Below the pieces are notes generated by a model. The model was given only the letters and a program-made list of their open reading frames with translations, ran no database searches and was not told the DNA's origin. Positions 1 through 10,789 of a DNA stretch of 64,000 bases are shown piece after piece (the first letter of the stretch is position 1; each line of letters starts with the position of its first letter). The stretch spans positions 26,204,077 to 26,268,076 of the forward strand of contig NC_092582.1 of NCBI RefSeq assembly GCF_037975245.1, in the 5' to 3' direction. Position numbers and translations under genes: made by a program. Source of the DNA: Apostichopus japonicus (lineage: Eukaryota; Echinodermata; Holothuroidea; Aspidochirotida; Stichopodidae).

Positions 1-328
1 AATGCATATTTAGACTACAAAGAAGGTCTAATAATTATAGCTCTAAACACAAAGTTGTGCCAATAAATACTTTGTTTGAGCTCGACAAAAAAGTGGCGGG
101 GTGGGGGCCGTGGGAGGGGGTTGGGCCGTGGGAGGGGGAGGGGGACGGTCCACAATTCTAGGCTGAAGGTCATTAATATTTGTTATATATGTTTAAATTA
201 TATTGCATTTATAGTATCAACACGTCGATTATACATACGCATATCACTAAGTATCTGCGTATACGTTTGTCCGTTGCACTGCACGATGGAAATAAATATT
301 AAGTAATCGGATATATAGAGGTTTTTAG

Positions 329-442
329 ATTGTCAATGTCACCAACCTTGGAAAAGGGTACTCAATTCAAAATAACCTGTGCTAATTTACTTGAAAGTGC
401 GAACTTCAAGATCAAAAGTACATCTGTAGATATAATAGGAAG
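329..442 (+). pseudogene. Possible relic Ig-like exon fragment
   Basis: After a short TTTTTAG acceptor-like site there is an open stretch of 37 codons containing the pattern EKGTQFKITC, which looks like strand B of an Ig domain. It ends at a weak GTGCTT donor. The fragment is half the size of an Ig domain and would be phase 2-2, unlike the phase 1-1 Ig exons next to it. It may be a decayed Ig exon, or chance. Nothing else is recognised in bases 1-328 apart from a G-rich stretch near 95-147. Confidence 0.2.
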
Positions 443-489
443 GTGCTTGGAAGTTTATTAACATAAATCGTGTTTACTTTTACCCACAG

Positions 490-813
490 GCTGTGTTTGT
501 GCGATTTGTCAGTCTCCTCAATATGTTGAAATAGGAGGAAGTGCAGTATTAAAATGTGACTTTGATGTGAACACCTACAACGTGTACTGGTACAAGAATG
601 TGTCTGATAGCATTCCTTTAATCAGATTTGAAAAAGGGAACGTCCCACCAATTTCGGGCTATGGCTTTGTTGATGCAAGCTACACTATCGGCAACAAAGG
701 TTCTCTGATTATTTTTGATGTTTCAAAGAATGAGGAGGGTACTTACAAAGTGCTGTCTTTCAACAAGAATTCCAGCATAACAGAAATACACCTGGTTGTT
801 GTATATGCACACG
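490..813 (+). CDS. Ig-like domain exon of an Ig-superfamily receptor-type gene
   Basis: A 324-base exon with acceptor TTTTACCCACAG and donor ACG|GTAAGA. It starts and ends in phase 1, the usual phase for Ig-module exons. It encodes one V-type-like Ig domain. Visible hallmarks are a strand B cysteine (GGSAVLKC), the strand C tryptophan (VYWYKN), a strand E pattern (GSLIIFDVS) and a strand F turn EEGTYKV, in which the usual cysteine after the tyrosine is missing. Several N-x-S/T sites fit an extracellular protein. The start codon and signal peptide must lie upstream of this window. The same reading phase is used by the following exons, so they are probably one gene. The ligand is unknown. Confidence 0.7.
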
Positions 814-1206
814 GTAAGATGATGTATTTGTCAGAGGGGTAGGCCTATGACCAAAGTTAGCACCTCAGTATTTCATAATTCTCCACATTATTTTAGTAAT
901 CACGAACACGTCACCTTGTGATTCTTCCGTCAGTATGCATGTGCGAAGTCCCTTTTTGAAGTTTACAATGACGTGGAAGGTGCACATGTTTCTTCCAAAT
1001 TCTTTTTTCAATCGCCAGACTACACGATGTTGGGGAATGATTCTTCTATATAGGAAAAATGACAAAAGTAACAATTAGTTTTGCACAAAAGAAAAGGAAC
1101 AAGAACACAAATTATGAGTATATAAAAGCTAATATTAACGTCGTAAAACGAATCCCTTACTTATGATATACTTTGTTAATAATCCAGTTTTACTCTTTAA
1201 ATACAG

Positions 1207-1845
1207 GTACTTGTGAAGGAGAGTTTCCATTGATAAACTATTGTAAGGGCCAAACCACCTGTTTGGTAGATTTTGATAGTTTTCAACGTTTGGGTTGTTC
1301 CTTTGGATGTACAGAACCAACTGTTGAACTGAGATGGTACATTAAACACGTAGGCTACAACGAGACAATATCAGTCAATGACACAGAGGAATCTAATGGA
1401 ACATTAACCATCTTTATGTCAAGTATTGAAATTAATAAATATATTGAAGAACCTCTAACTCAGCTTGTCTGCGAAGCAAGAGGAGCCGCCATAGGTACAC
1501 GTGTCTTACAAGCTAGCATATTCATTGATAACTCTGATGGCTGGGAGTCTAATGGCGGCAACACTAAATACTACCAAATAAACAGTCGAGCTATACTATT
1601 GTGTGGGGAGAATACGGAACCTTCTACCTTTATCTGGGAAAAAATAACTGGGAACAAGACAGAGGTTGTTATGTTTTATGACGGTGACAGACAACATTTA
1701 CCTATTGGAAACTCACAGTGGTATGCTACTGAAAGAAGTACTCTAGTTGTGAAACAAGTAGATATAACATCTGAAGGAATATACAGATGTAAATTATATG
1801 ATGGAGAGAACTATGGTGCTTATGAAATAACATTGATCGTATTAG
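1207..1845 (+). CDS. Double Ig-like domain exon
   Basis: A 639-base exon (acceptor TTTAAATACAG, donor ATTAG|GTGAGC), phase 1 at both ends. It holds two Ig-like domains in a single exon. The first is cysteine-rich (about six Cys within 45 residues), then has LRWYIK and ends near QLVCEARG. The second has RAILLCGE as strand B, FIWEK as strand C and the classic strand E-F run TLVVKQVDITSEGIYRCKLY. Multiple N-glycosylation sites (NET, NDT, NGT, NKT) support an extracellular location. Two domains in one exon point to an intron loss, or to a compact two-domain module. No intracellular or enzymatic motif is present. Confidence 0.72.
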
Positions 1846-2563
1846 GTGAGCGGAATTTAATTACTTGGGCATATGTAGCATTTGATGAATATTATTGCGT
1901 TGATGAGTTGAAGAGGTATAGAGAAATGGCATCATCATGAAGTTATAATATTCTGGCAAGAATTTTAATTTCAAGGATCGAATAAGGAATTATACCCATG
2001 ATTAATTGCTACATATGTCAACATGTCAGTAGAACGCTACCAACAATTAACTAATCGTTTGTATATTTCCTGTTATTATTCAATCGACTTTGGTCTTGCT
2101 TTCTTCTATCAATAAAGCTTAAAGCATAGGCTTTGACCGATCGTTCAATCAATCCAGGCTAATACAGGCTAAGGAAAATGGTATGGAGGTAGCTTATGTC
2201 ATACTTCTTCTTTTGTGTTTATCTTCTATTATTAGTGAGAGGTCTGTTCACAAGCAGGGTTTTCCAATTGAGTTGTAAAACTGATTAAAAATGCCGTACT
2301 TCAAAAAAGCAGTTGAATCTAGGAAGAGGGAGGTGTATTAAAAACACTTATTTAACTACATTTATATTATGGAGACCACTTTGAGGAAAATATGTCTATT
2401 GTATTTACTCCCCTCTGATATGATGTCTATTCAGTGCCAAAGAATTTAGCTTTCACAAAGGCTATATCTTTGTCTTTAGAAAAATATCGATTGAAAAATC
2501 CTGAAATAAAGAGTACTTCCATACATTTAACACGTATATGGAAATTTGTTCGTTTTCTTTCAG

Positions 2564-2914
2564 TTTCTCCATCGCCACCTTTCCTACTGGTCGATGGTTG
2601 TCCACAAAATACACAACCTTGTATTGTTAACATTAACAAGAATATTGCATACTTCAACTTAACATGTAAGGTCTACGAGGTCTATCCGCAGCTTACGTTA
2701 CACATTGAAAACAATTTCCCACAAAGATTGGAACTTCGGAGCCATACAAACTCTACCGACGGAAGAAACAATAGATACTCGGTCCGTACGTCTGCTGTGT
2801 TTCAATTATCTGAGTCTTTCAGCTATAGCGAGGACATGTTCATAACATGTCGTGCTTTGGGTGTAGGGGCTTCCGCAATGAATTATCCGGAAAAGAAGAT
2901 CAGAATATCCTACG
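2564..2914 (+). CDS. Ig-like domain exon, third in the gene
   Basis: A 351-base exon preceded by CGTTTTCTTTCAG and followed by TACG|GTAAGA, phase 1-1. It encodes an Ig-like domain with cysteines at AYFNLTCKVYE and DMFITCRALG, the likely B-F strand pair. The N-terminal part has an extra CPQNTQPC pair. The tryptophan of strand C is not obvious, so it fits a divergent C2-type fold. The longer open frame upstream of 2564 has no splice support and is treated as intron. This appears to be the membrane-proximal domain, because the next exon encodes a hydrophobic segment. Confidence 0.65.
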
Positions 2915-3055
2915 GTAAGAGGCTGAAAAATAAATTTAAGCCTGTTTCTATGAGTCGAATTTATTGATACTTCAGGCAAATGTACTGCACACTATATTTA
3001 CATGCAAGTATATCAATGGTTGTTCGTAACAAAGTTATTTTAATTTCTTTTGCAG

Positions 3056-3165
3056 AAAGGTTCTCCGTGGACACAGGCACAGATTCAGCAGATTCCATCT
3101 ATACAGGGAGTTTCATATCTTTTCCAATAACAGTAGTTTTGGTTTTCTTTGGTTTGTATTCTTAG
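3056..3165 (+). CDS. C-terminal hydrophobic (TM or GPI-signal) exon of the Ig gene
   Basis: The acceptor TTTCTTTTGCAG is followed, in phase 1, by a short Ser/Asp/Thr-rich linker and a hydrophobic run (ITVVLVFFGLY), then a TAG stop at 3163-3165. Two readings are possible. With the stop used, the protein ends in small residues, a spacer and a hydrophobic tail, which is what a GPI-anchor signal looks like. Alternatively a weak donor (G|GTTTGT after 3151) would leave phase 1 and let this exon join a cytoplasmic phase-1 exon such as the NACHT exon at 27353. I cannot decide between them from sequence alone. Confidence 0.55.
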
Positions 3166-3365
3166 CTTCTTTCTTTTGAGGAACTGAATGGAACCTATAT
3201 TGTAGTTATGAATGGAACATTATATTACAGTTCTGACCCGCCTACTGTTATGCAGTGTATCACAGTTTGGAGCTCACCTAAACGGAGTACAATTCACGTT
3301 TTGAAAACAGCCTGTGGATCAATATCGTCATATCAGTCTCCCCCTACAGGAACTTATTTATTAAA

Positions 3366-4735
3366 GACCTGTTTCGCAATTACCATTTGTGTCGAAACTA
3401 GTTGAAAGAGTCGTTGCAAACAGATAAAGTCACCACCTAGCTGTAAATGCACTGCACGATACCTACCAGTCTGCCTACAGGCATCACCACTCAACGGAGT
3501 CCGCTCTTTTGAAGGTGCACAACGACATAGCAGTTTCACTTGATTCGAAGTTTAATGTGGCTCTTATCTTACTTGACTTGTCCTCTGCTTTCGATGTCAT
3601 CGACCACCAAATTTTGTTTCAACGTCTGGGAAAAACTTTTGGGGTTACACTAAATGCATTAAGCTGGTTTAAATCTTATATGACAGGAAGAAAGCAATGG
3701 GTCAAAATTGGCCAGACTTCGTCGACAGCTGTTCAGCTTAGCAGTGGCGTCCCACAAGGCTCAGTACTTGACCCCATCATTTATTGTATGTTCACCAAAC
3801 CATTGTGTGAAATCATAAAGCGGCACCAAGTCAACTACCACTGCTACGCCGATGATACGCAACTCTACTTACAGTTCGATCCCAAAATGTCATGGACAGA
3901 AATACAAGAAAAGTTGCAGGAATGTGTAAACAATGTTGGGATGTGGTTGAGGAGAAACAAACTTATGTTAAATGATGTTAAAACGGAACTTATTATTTTT
4001 TCACCTAAAACCCAATTGAAAGACGATGTAACTCCGCACATAACAGTTGGGACCAATACCATTTATCCTGCATCTATTGTTAAGAATTTAGGAGTTTACT
4101 TTGACTCTCATCTTACCATGGAGACCCAAGTTAATCATATTATCAAGTCTTGCTATTTCCATATTCGTAGTATAGGTAGAATAAGAGATTTCATTACAAC
4201 TGATGCATGTAAAATACTGGTTCAATCCCTCGTTACCTCTCGCTTCGAGTATTGCAATTCTTTACTATTTGGTATAACACAGTCTCTAACAAACCGCCTA
4301 CAACGCACACAAAATTGTGCAGCTCGCCTTATATCTAGAACTCCTCGTCGCAACCATATATCTCCTGTACTGTATGAACTACATTGGTTACCTGTACGAT
4401 TTAGATCAACATTTAAAATTCTTTTACTCACCTTTAAGGCTCTTAATCACTTGACCCCTGGTGCCTAGTTACATCACCAATGAGACCATACCTTATATTC
4501 CGCCTAGATCCTTACGCTCAATGAATAAAAATTTACTTAGTGTGCCTTCTACCCGATCATCAACATTTGAATTTAAACAGTTATTGTTAAAGCATTAAAT
4601 AATGTTGTCATAGTATAGCTGATAATATTTTGTATATATCAAGTAATCCTTAAATACAAAGATCGGCTCTGTATAGTATATACTCTTCATTTTATTCTTT
4701 CATTGTTATTTTAATGCGCCTTATAAATGATTCTA
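3366..4735 (+). mobile_element. 5'-truncated LINE (CR1/L2-like non-LTR retrotransposon)
   Basis: Homology begins abruptly in the middle of a reverse-transcriptase domain and runs to a 3' tail with the phrase TTTTAATGCGCCTTATAAAT, similar in style to CR1/L2-group 3' ends. No LTRs are seen. The insertion lies about 200 bases downstream of the Ig gene's stop codon, in the same orientation. The exact 5' break and 3' end are approximate because no target duplication was found. The AT-rich stretch after it, to about 5230, contains no recognisable gene. Confidence 0.75.
3374..4468 (+). pseudogene. LINE reverse transcriptase, broken
   Basis: The frame encodes a LINE-type RT: SKLVERVV, then YQSAYRHHHSTESALLKV, the palm region LLDLSSAFDVIDH, the conserved SGVPQGSVLDP and the catalytic YADDTQLYL. 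The typical C-terminal run ending in LHWLPVRFRSTFKILLLTF follows. It is dead: an in-frame TAA lies at 3425-3427, the endonuclease and ORF1 are missing, and after LTPGA the conserved tail continues in another frame (PRSLRSMNK) and is internally shortened. The conserved motifs identify the family firmly; the clade assignment to CR1/L2 is from memory of motif style. Confidence 0.85.
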
Positions 4736-5232
4736 CTGGTTTTATTTTATTAAAGATCTTCTTTATTTCTTTATATTCCGATATTTTTCATCGATTTAGA
4801 ACAATTATAAGACTACATCTAATACTAGCTCTAATTATTGTTATATTTAGTCATTAGTTATTCGATTTCATTATACTTCATCCATTTATTAATTTTACTT
4901 TCTTTCAAGATTTATTTGCTTTCTTTCGTTCCTCCTATTTCTATGTTATGAATTAATCTTTGATATTACTCACGCGTAATACAGTGAATATTAGAAGAAT
5001 ATTGTTAAATGTTATCAAAATAACAATGACTGACTGTCTACCGTTAAACCATTGATTAATGGTGCTGTTTGCTGATTAATGAACATTCATGATCTCTTCA
5101 TTGTTATTCAGATTTTGTCGTATTTGCTTTAACGCAATTGGATATTATGAAGCCATAAAGGTTTACCAATATAACTCAAGCCCCATCTTGCAAAATTGAA
5201 TATAATTACATAACTATACAAACACCGACTAA

Positions 5233-5242
5233 CATATAAATA
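5233..5242 (+). promoter_or_regulatory. TATA box
   Basis: The sequence CATATAAATA lies about 60 bases before an ATG that starts a signal-peptide-like reading frame. This spacing allows a transcription start near 5265 and a short leader. It supports 5302 rather than the in-frame ATG at 5242 as the true start. Confidence 0.4.
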
Positions 5243-5301
5243 TGGAAGAAATCATTGCGTTGCAGTATCTGTTTATGATATTAGATATTACCAAGGAAAT
5301 A

Positions 5302-5350
5302 ATGTTTCCCTTCCTTTGTATTGTTCTTGGTATCTTCCGTATTTCTGCAT
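5302..5350 (+). CDS. First exon: signal peptide of a secreted or membrane receptor
   Basis: The ATG at 5302 opens 16 codons with a strongly hydrophobic core (MFPFLCIVLGIFRISA). They are followed at once by a good donor, GCAT|GTAAGT. The exon ends in phase 1, the same phase used by every Ig, TM and NACHT exon start in this window, so it is well suited to head an Ig- or NACHT-type receptor. No Ig exon was found between here and the NACHT exon at 27353. The next coding exon is therefore uncertain; a 30-base candidate at about 5665-5694 is discussed under findings. A second in-frame ATG at 5242 would overlap the TATA box. Confidence 0.45.
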
Positions 5351-8300
5351 GTAAGTACAAATATATAATTTTTGCAACCAAACATACTTGTTCCCTTTGA
5401 GGCGATCCTGGTCTCTCATTGTGATAAAATTACAACCTATTCATTCCGTTTATCTGTTCCTATATCATAAGTTCATATCGTAAAATCTTATAATGAAATT
5501 ATTGATATGTATTGATGTTGTAATGTCAATGGAAGCAATAAAACAAAACTAATCAGATAAATATTGTCAACAGTGTTATCTCTGTGTAACATGTAGTCTA
5601 TATACTAACCTGTAATATCAACCTCTTACTCTTTTCCTGTCCTGCATCAAAGTCACACAGAAGGTCATGGCTATACAGTAACTCTCAAAACAGGTGAGGC
5701 TGATAGGCCTATATAGTTGCGGTTGGGATAAAAACAATCTTGTCCTAATAAAACTGTTGATAACGCTCTGTGAGTCTTTAATTATAACTTTCTCTTCAAG
5801 TTCATCTCAATTTTCTAGAAAGAAGTGCTTTTTGAAAGATTTTAACTTGCAACATATTTACCAAATATTCAAGAGCGTATAATAAAATGATCGTAAAGTA
5901 TATTGCTCAATGTGGCAACTGGTGACCATTATCTGATATTATAGCGTATTTTGGGGACACAATATCTGAATCATCTCCAGGCAGGATTTTTAACGGTTTT
6001 AAATTGTACTGTTTTTTTTTCTTCTTAAAGAAGCGAATTTCCCTCCTCGTCCCCAGATGAAGATTTCTCCATCCATTGTGTTGATCATTGACGTCTCTGC
6101 ACGCGTGAGGGGAGGGGGGGGGGGGATTTTGTGGTCTTGCAGCAAAAGAGATATACCGTCTCGTTAACACCGCGGTTTATAGTATACCGCAAGCTGACAT
6201 ATTGTGGCAATTCATCCTAAGCAAGATATAGTTTGGCAGATTGATACAAAGTTCAGTGATGGGGCAATGATTGCTCCTTGTTTTAGGTGTTTAATTAGTC
6301 AACGTACTGAAAATAATCAGTTAATAAGTAAAAAATAATAGAGAACACACATCAAAGTTCAAAATAGGAAAGGGAAGTCGGGTTTGGGTGGCTGTAAATC
6401 TGGACACACTAGCATATTATGACGTCATGATCAATTGTTGGTGCGTAAGATATACATCACCACATATATCATGGTAAGACTGGACTGGAGGGGGTGGGGG
6501 GGGGGTTGCCTTGGATGAGTTACGTTATTTAGGTTGTACTGAGGTCACATGTGGTTCAATATCTTACCATGAACATTGCCTTGCCAATGTCAAGTATAAA
6601 TGAAGTAATTTTGACTTTTTTTTGCCGGAAGTCATTGTTTTCCAAGATGAATATGTTACGGAAAACGACAGTGGATCCATTTCGAGAGTGAGGCAAGAAC
6701 GGGATGAGTGTGGAAGACTAATGTGACCGGAACGACGGTAAAACCTGATCATGTTTGGTTAACGTACGGATGAAAATAATTTATGATTTAACAACACTTT
6801 AAGTAGCACTTTTGTGTGTACATTTGTAACTTCATTCGTCCCGACCAAGCCATGTAATGTTAACTCCTATGATAATATAATCAACATGTTTAACCATGTG
6901 ACTGTGCGTCAAAAGGTCAATTTTCTGAATTTTGTCACGTTAGCATCTCGTCAACTCGTCAATTTGCAGATAATTGTCGTTTTGTCAAGTTGGTAACTCG
7001 TCAATGCAATGTCCCTTCTACGCTTCCGTACAATACAAATGTTGCATTCAAAGTCAGCCATCAGTTACTTGCAGTGATCGCTGTGCAGTTCTCATTTATC
7101 TGTGAGCAAAGCGTTCGAGCGCCCTCTAATTAATAAAGTTTGAATCACCCAGGAGAAGGACACAACTATCTTTTGATTATAATAAAGTTATCGTAAGATG
7201 AAGACTGTGGATTACGGTCAGAATAGTCAGAGCGAGGATGTAGGATTATTTAGATCATCCATGTTTATTTTAGATTTAGAAGGGCCGCCCTGAAGTTCGT
7301 TTGTTGTAGATGTTCACAGTAATGAATATTCAAAGAACATAATGATATAGATATAAACATCAACACAAACAAAGGTGGAACCAGAGTAATGTACAGCTTA
7401 CTACCGTAAAAGCTGTTTCCATTTCTTGGAAGTTGGGGTGGGGGAATTGTGACAGATTATAACCAATTTGATTTCGTTGACGTTTGGAATACAACTATAC
7501 ATTTACAGGCTGAATTTAGTTATAGCTGAACCATTCATTTGAACGATATGTTTATGATGGGAGTTAATTTAAAGGCCAAACTTGTTTTTATGTACAGAAT
7601 TTGAACAGGATGACTATCGAAATATTGCTCGTTATGGACATTTGGCATATATTGATACAAACGATTATTCCGGTTAATTAGTCAATAATCTAGCATTTTT
7701 AACGATAAGTCTGCATTGTCGGTCGAGAATCCCATTGAAAAACTCCGATTATTGACCAGACAATTGGTTTAATTTTTAACCGATAATTCAATTTGATTGG
7801 CTATAAGCTTTCATTTTCAGTTGTAAAACCTGGAGTACCGGTTCAAAACAAGACCGGCATTGAACAATAATCCAATTTTCCCGATAGAATGAAACTGGAA
7901 TATATCATTAGTGGGAATTTTGTTTTGCCATACACGTGATTCAGGAAGAATTTCGACATGCGAGTAAACATCCGGTAAGATTAGCATAACAATACGAGTA
8001 AAATCCCATTCTGAATGAGAAGAAAACCGCAGATGGCTTTAGCTTTGTGAACAATCCAGGGATAGATGTTCTGATGTTCTGTTAGTCATACAGTATTGTA
8101 TTAATTAAGATAGCTTGAATAGGTTCGTTGCTCGTGCATAAAACCCAACAATAGCAATTGAACGTACGGGGACTGCTGGTGATAGTGTAACTATTTAGTT
8201 AAATAATATTTACTTCAAAGGCATCAATAAGAACGTGCTCTTCATCCATGGAAATGTTTGTGCAAATTATTATCGTTGGATCAATATCCCAGGATTTTAC

Positions 8301-8856
8301 CTTGTGAATATTTCGCAATGATTTCGTAATCCAAAGTGATGTACCATGAATTCAGGATCAATAGTTTTCAGAGACCTATATATTCTTTTCGAAGGCTGAG
8401 AAAATGGTTCATTATGAAGGAGGATTTAATTTTTCGAGAGGACCACTTTGTTTTTATATCTGGATACACTTTAAACTATAGCATATAATGATAGATCTTA
8501 TCAGATGGTGAAGTTCCTACGTAATTTATGTCACCTTCCTGACTTCTCGAAAGTTTTGGAGATCAACAGATATTGGATGTCAAAGTATTATCCCGTTGAC
8601 CTCTCGTCATCTCATGTGAGTACACATTCCAATGAAAACATGTGTTAATATTTTTAATCTGGAATAAACGGTATTAGTTTAAACAGTAGCAACAGTTCAC
8701 TTTTCCATGAGAATATTGTCACATCAACAACCAGAAACACTATCCAGAATTAATTAACTTTAACTAGCCCATGATTTTCTGCAAAGAAAAAGAAGCAACT
8801 TTTAATAACCTTTATTATAATTAATTTTGATAAACATATAAATTAAACGAAGTCAT
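5351..8856. other. AT-rich stretch without recognisable genes
   Basis: No exon with family features was found. It contains dispersed G-runs (around 6110-6126 and 6490-6508) of the kind seen in the short transposons elsewhere in the window. An open 5'-exon-like segment with a CATGTGAGTAC donor lies near 8503-8613 and is discussed as a finding. Confidence 0.5.
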
Positions 8857-10770
8857 TATTCGCAGGGCAGCCCGGCGAATAACGTACACAGACACCTTAT
8901 TCGCAGGGCTGTGACGATTTTGAAAATAGGTTTATTATTAGGTTTTGCTATTGATACCAGTCAGTTTAGGGGCCTTGAAAAAGCCAACGTTTTGGGCCCA
9001 AATAGTCTTAGCTACTTCATAAGCTAATTTTTGGAACCCCAGCAGTTCAATTTAAAAAGCTTATTTTAAGGGAGCTTATCTTGGGATTCCCCAAAAGCCG
9101 ACATTGCCTGAAAGCCAATATGGTCAAGGGTGTGACACTCCCCCCCCCCCCTCACACCTTTACATGCAAATGTGCAGTCACTCTGCAAAAACAAAGGTGA
9201 AAATGAGGGATGACAATTTTTAGCTCATACCAGCATGCTGGTGTGAGCTATTGTTACAGTGCGGCGTCTATCACTCTATCATTCTATCACTCTATCACTC
9301 TATCCGTCAACAATTGGTAAAACCGCTCCCACTCGCACAGTGTTTGATGGAATTTCATGAAACTGGACACAAGGACCATTGGGTATAGGGCCATCAGAGA
9401 TGGTCCAAAATTTGGGGTCAAAGGTCACCTGTGGGCCGTAATGGGCCATTTTGTGGAAATACGCAAAATGCTTCTTCTCCTACAGATTCCATGGTACAAT
9501 GTTGAGGGTCTGTCACGATAGTACTATGGTAGTTTTACCTTCAGGGTGTTCATGAATTTGAGATCAAAGATCAACTAGGGGTCTTTTGTGGCCCGGGCCG
9601 CGGCCTTATATTTTCAAATTGCTCCTGTTCGTACAGTGTATGGCCAATTATAATGAAACTTGGTCACAATGTTCCTCGGGATGAGAGTTACGAGGGGTGT
9701 TCGGAAAATTGAGGTCAAAGGTCATTTAGGGGGTCATCAGGGGTCATTCTTTGTAATATTTTCAAATATCTCAATCTCCTCAAGATTTTGATGGATCATA
9801 TTCAAAGTTGAACTGATGATTGTTGGATTGTGTATGAATAAGGTGATGCCTAAAAATTTTTGGTCAAAAGTTAATTAATTACAATTAATCCCCATTGTTT
9901 AAAAAAATCTGAGCCTTCACTTTTTGCCAAAGCTCCTTTAATTTGTCTCCCAGTCCCTGCAGTGTTTGTTTACATTTGTGGTTAAGCTCTGCAGAGGCTG
10001 TTAGTGGAATTAAAGCAGGACTGGGAGTTGTTATTAACTGTTGCACTGTAAGCATGAGAGCCCTATAGCCAATCAGCACTTGCCGATTCTTAGAAGTCTT
10101 TGAGCCTGAGGTATGTAGGCAGCTTGTGAAGTTATGTCTTGTAGGGAGTGATTGTTATGTCTGCTAAGGTAGAGGGGAGAAAGTTTAATAGGGTAGGTCA
10201 GTGGTATTGTTTGAGAGAGTGGGTAAAATAGGATTTAAAGGGGAAAATAGGAATTATAGCCAGTGGTGTGGCCAGGATTCTGCTAACGGAGGGGGGGGGG
10301 GTATCCCTCACGGGCCCAAAATTGGTTTTGTGGGCCCTACATTTTTCAGCTCGAAAAGGTATGAGCTTCTGCACCATTGGTGCTCTAGTTTATGTTGGCG
10401 GTACTAATGCTAGACTGATTCAATCTTAAGGCCATAGGCTCCCAAAACCAATCCTGACAGCATTAAGATAGGAATAAATTCCTCAAAATATAGGGGCTCC
10501 CAATTTAGACCCTCAAAAAGATAGCTGGTGCCCAAAAGCAAATTCGAATAGCCCCAAAAGTTACTGAGCCCGTTAACCCAGTCTAAAGCTGCCCTGTGAA
10601 TAAGGTGTATGTGTCTGGCTATTCGCAGGCCAGTCCTGCAAATAAGATGGTTGTGTCTGGCCATTCGCATGGCAGCCCTGTAAATAAGGTGTCTGCATCC
10701 GGCTGTTCGCAGGGCTGCCCTGTGAATAAGGTGTATGTGTCCGGCTATTCGCAGGGCTGCCCTGCGAATA
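8857..10770. mobile_element. 1.9-kb repeat element bounded by 25-bp palindromes
   Basis: Both ends carry a palindrome of the form TATTCGCAGGGC-N-GCCC(T)GCGAATA (8857-8881 and 10746-10770). Next to each end are further copies of a linker of the type AAGGTGTCTGTGTCCGGC, in opposite orientations at the two ends, giving a terminal-inverted-repeat layout. The right end has four tandem copies of the roughly 45-base palindrome-plus-linker unit. No transposase is visible between the ends, so this is a non-autonomous element or a composite. The class is not recognised. Confidence 0.6.
9221..9860 (+). repeat. Dispersed repeat with a 30-bp starting palindrome and GGTCAAAGGTCA motifs
   Basis: It starts with TAGCTCATACCAGCATGCTG, the first 20 bases of a 30-bp palindrome with one mismatched pair (9221-9250). 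Degenerate TCTATCACTC repeats follow, and then paragraphs that each contain 'GGTCAAAGGTCA' followed by 'GGGTCAT'. The internal repetition marks it as repetitive, non-coding DNA nested in the palindrome-bounded element. I associate this style of repeat with several marine invertebrate genomes, from memory only. Confidence 0.55.
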
Positions 10771-10772
10771 AG
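10590..10772. repeat. Tandem array of palindromic 45-bp units
   Basis: Four units, each a TTCGCAGGGCTGCCCTGCGAA-like palindrome plus a GGTGTRTGTGTCYGGC linker. The last palindrome is perfect around one central base, and the others have decayed by C-to-T type changes. Open frames across this array (both strands) are repeat artefacts. Confidence 0.75.
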
Positions 10773-10789
10773 CCCCACCTCAATTAAAA

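Noticed and set aside
2434-2563. N-terminal extension of the third Ig exon
   Set aside because: It lies upstream of a strong acceptor (TTTTCTTTCAG) and has no Ig features; treated as intron.
10410-10778. 122-codon minus-strand ORF with repeated RAALRxAGHxHLI
   Set aside because: Translation of the palindromic 45-bp array.
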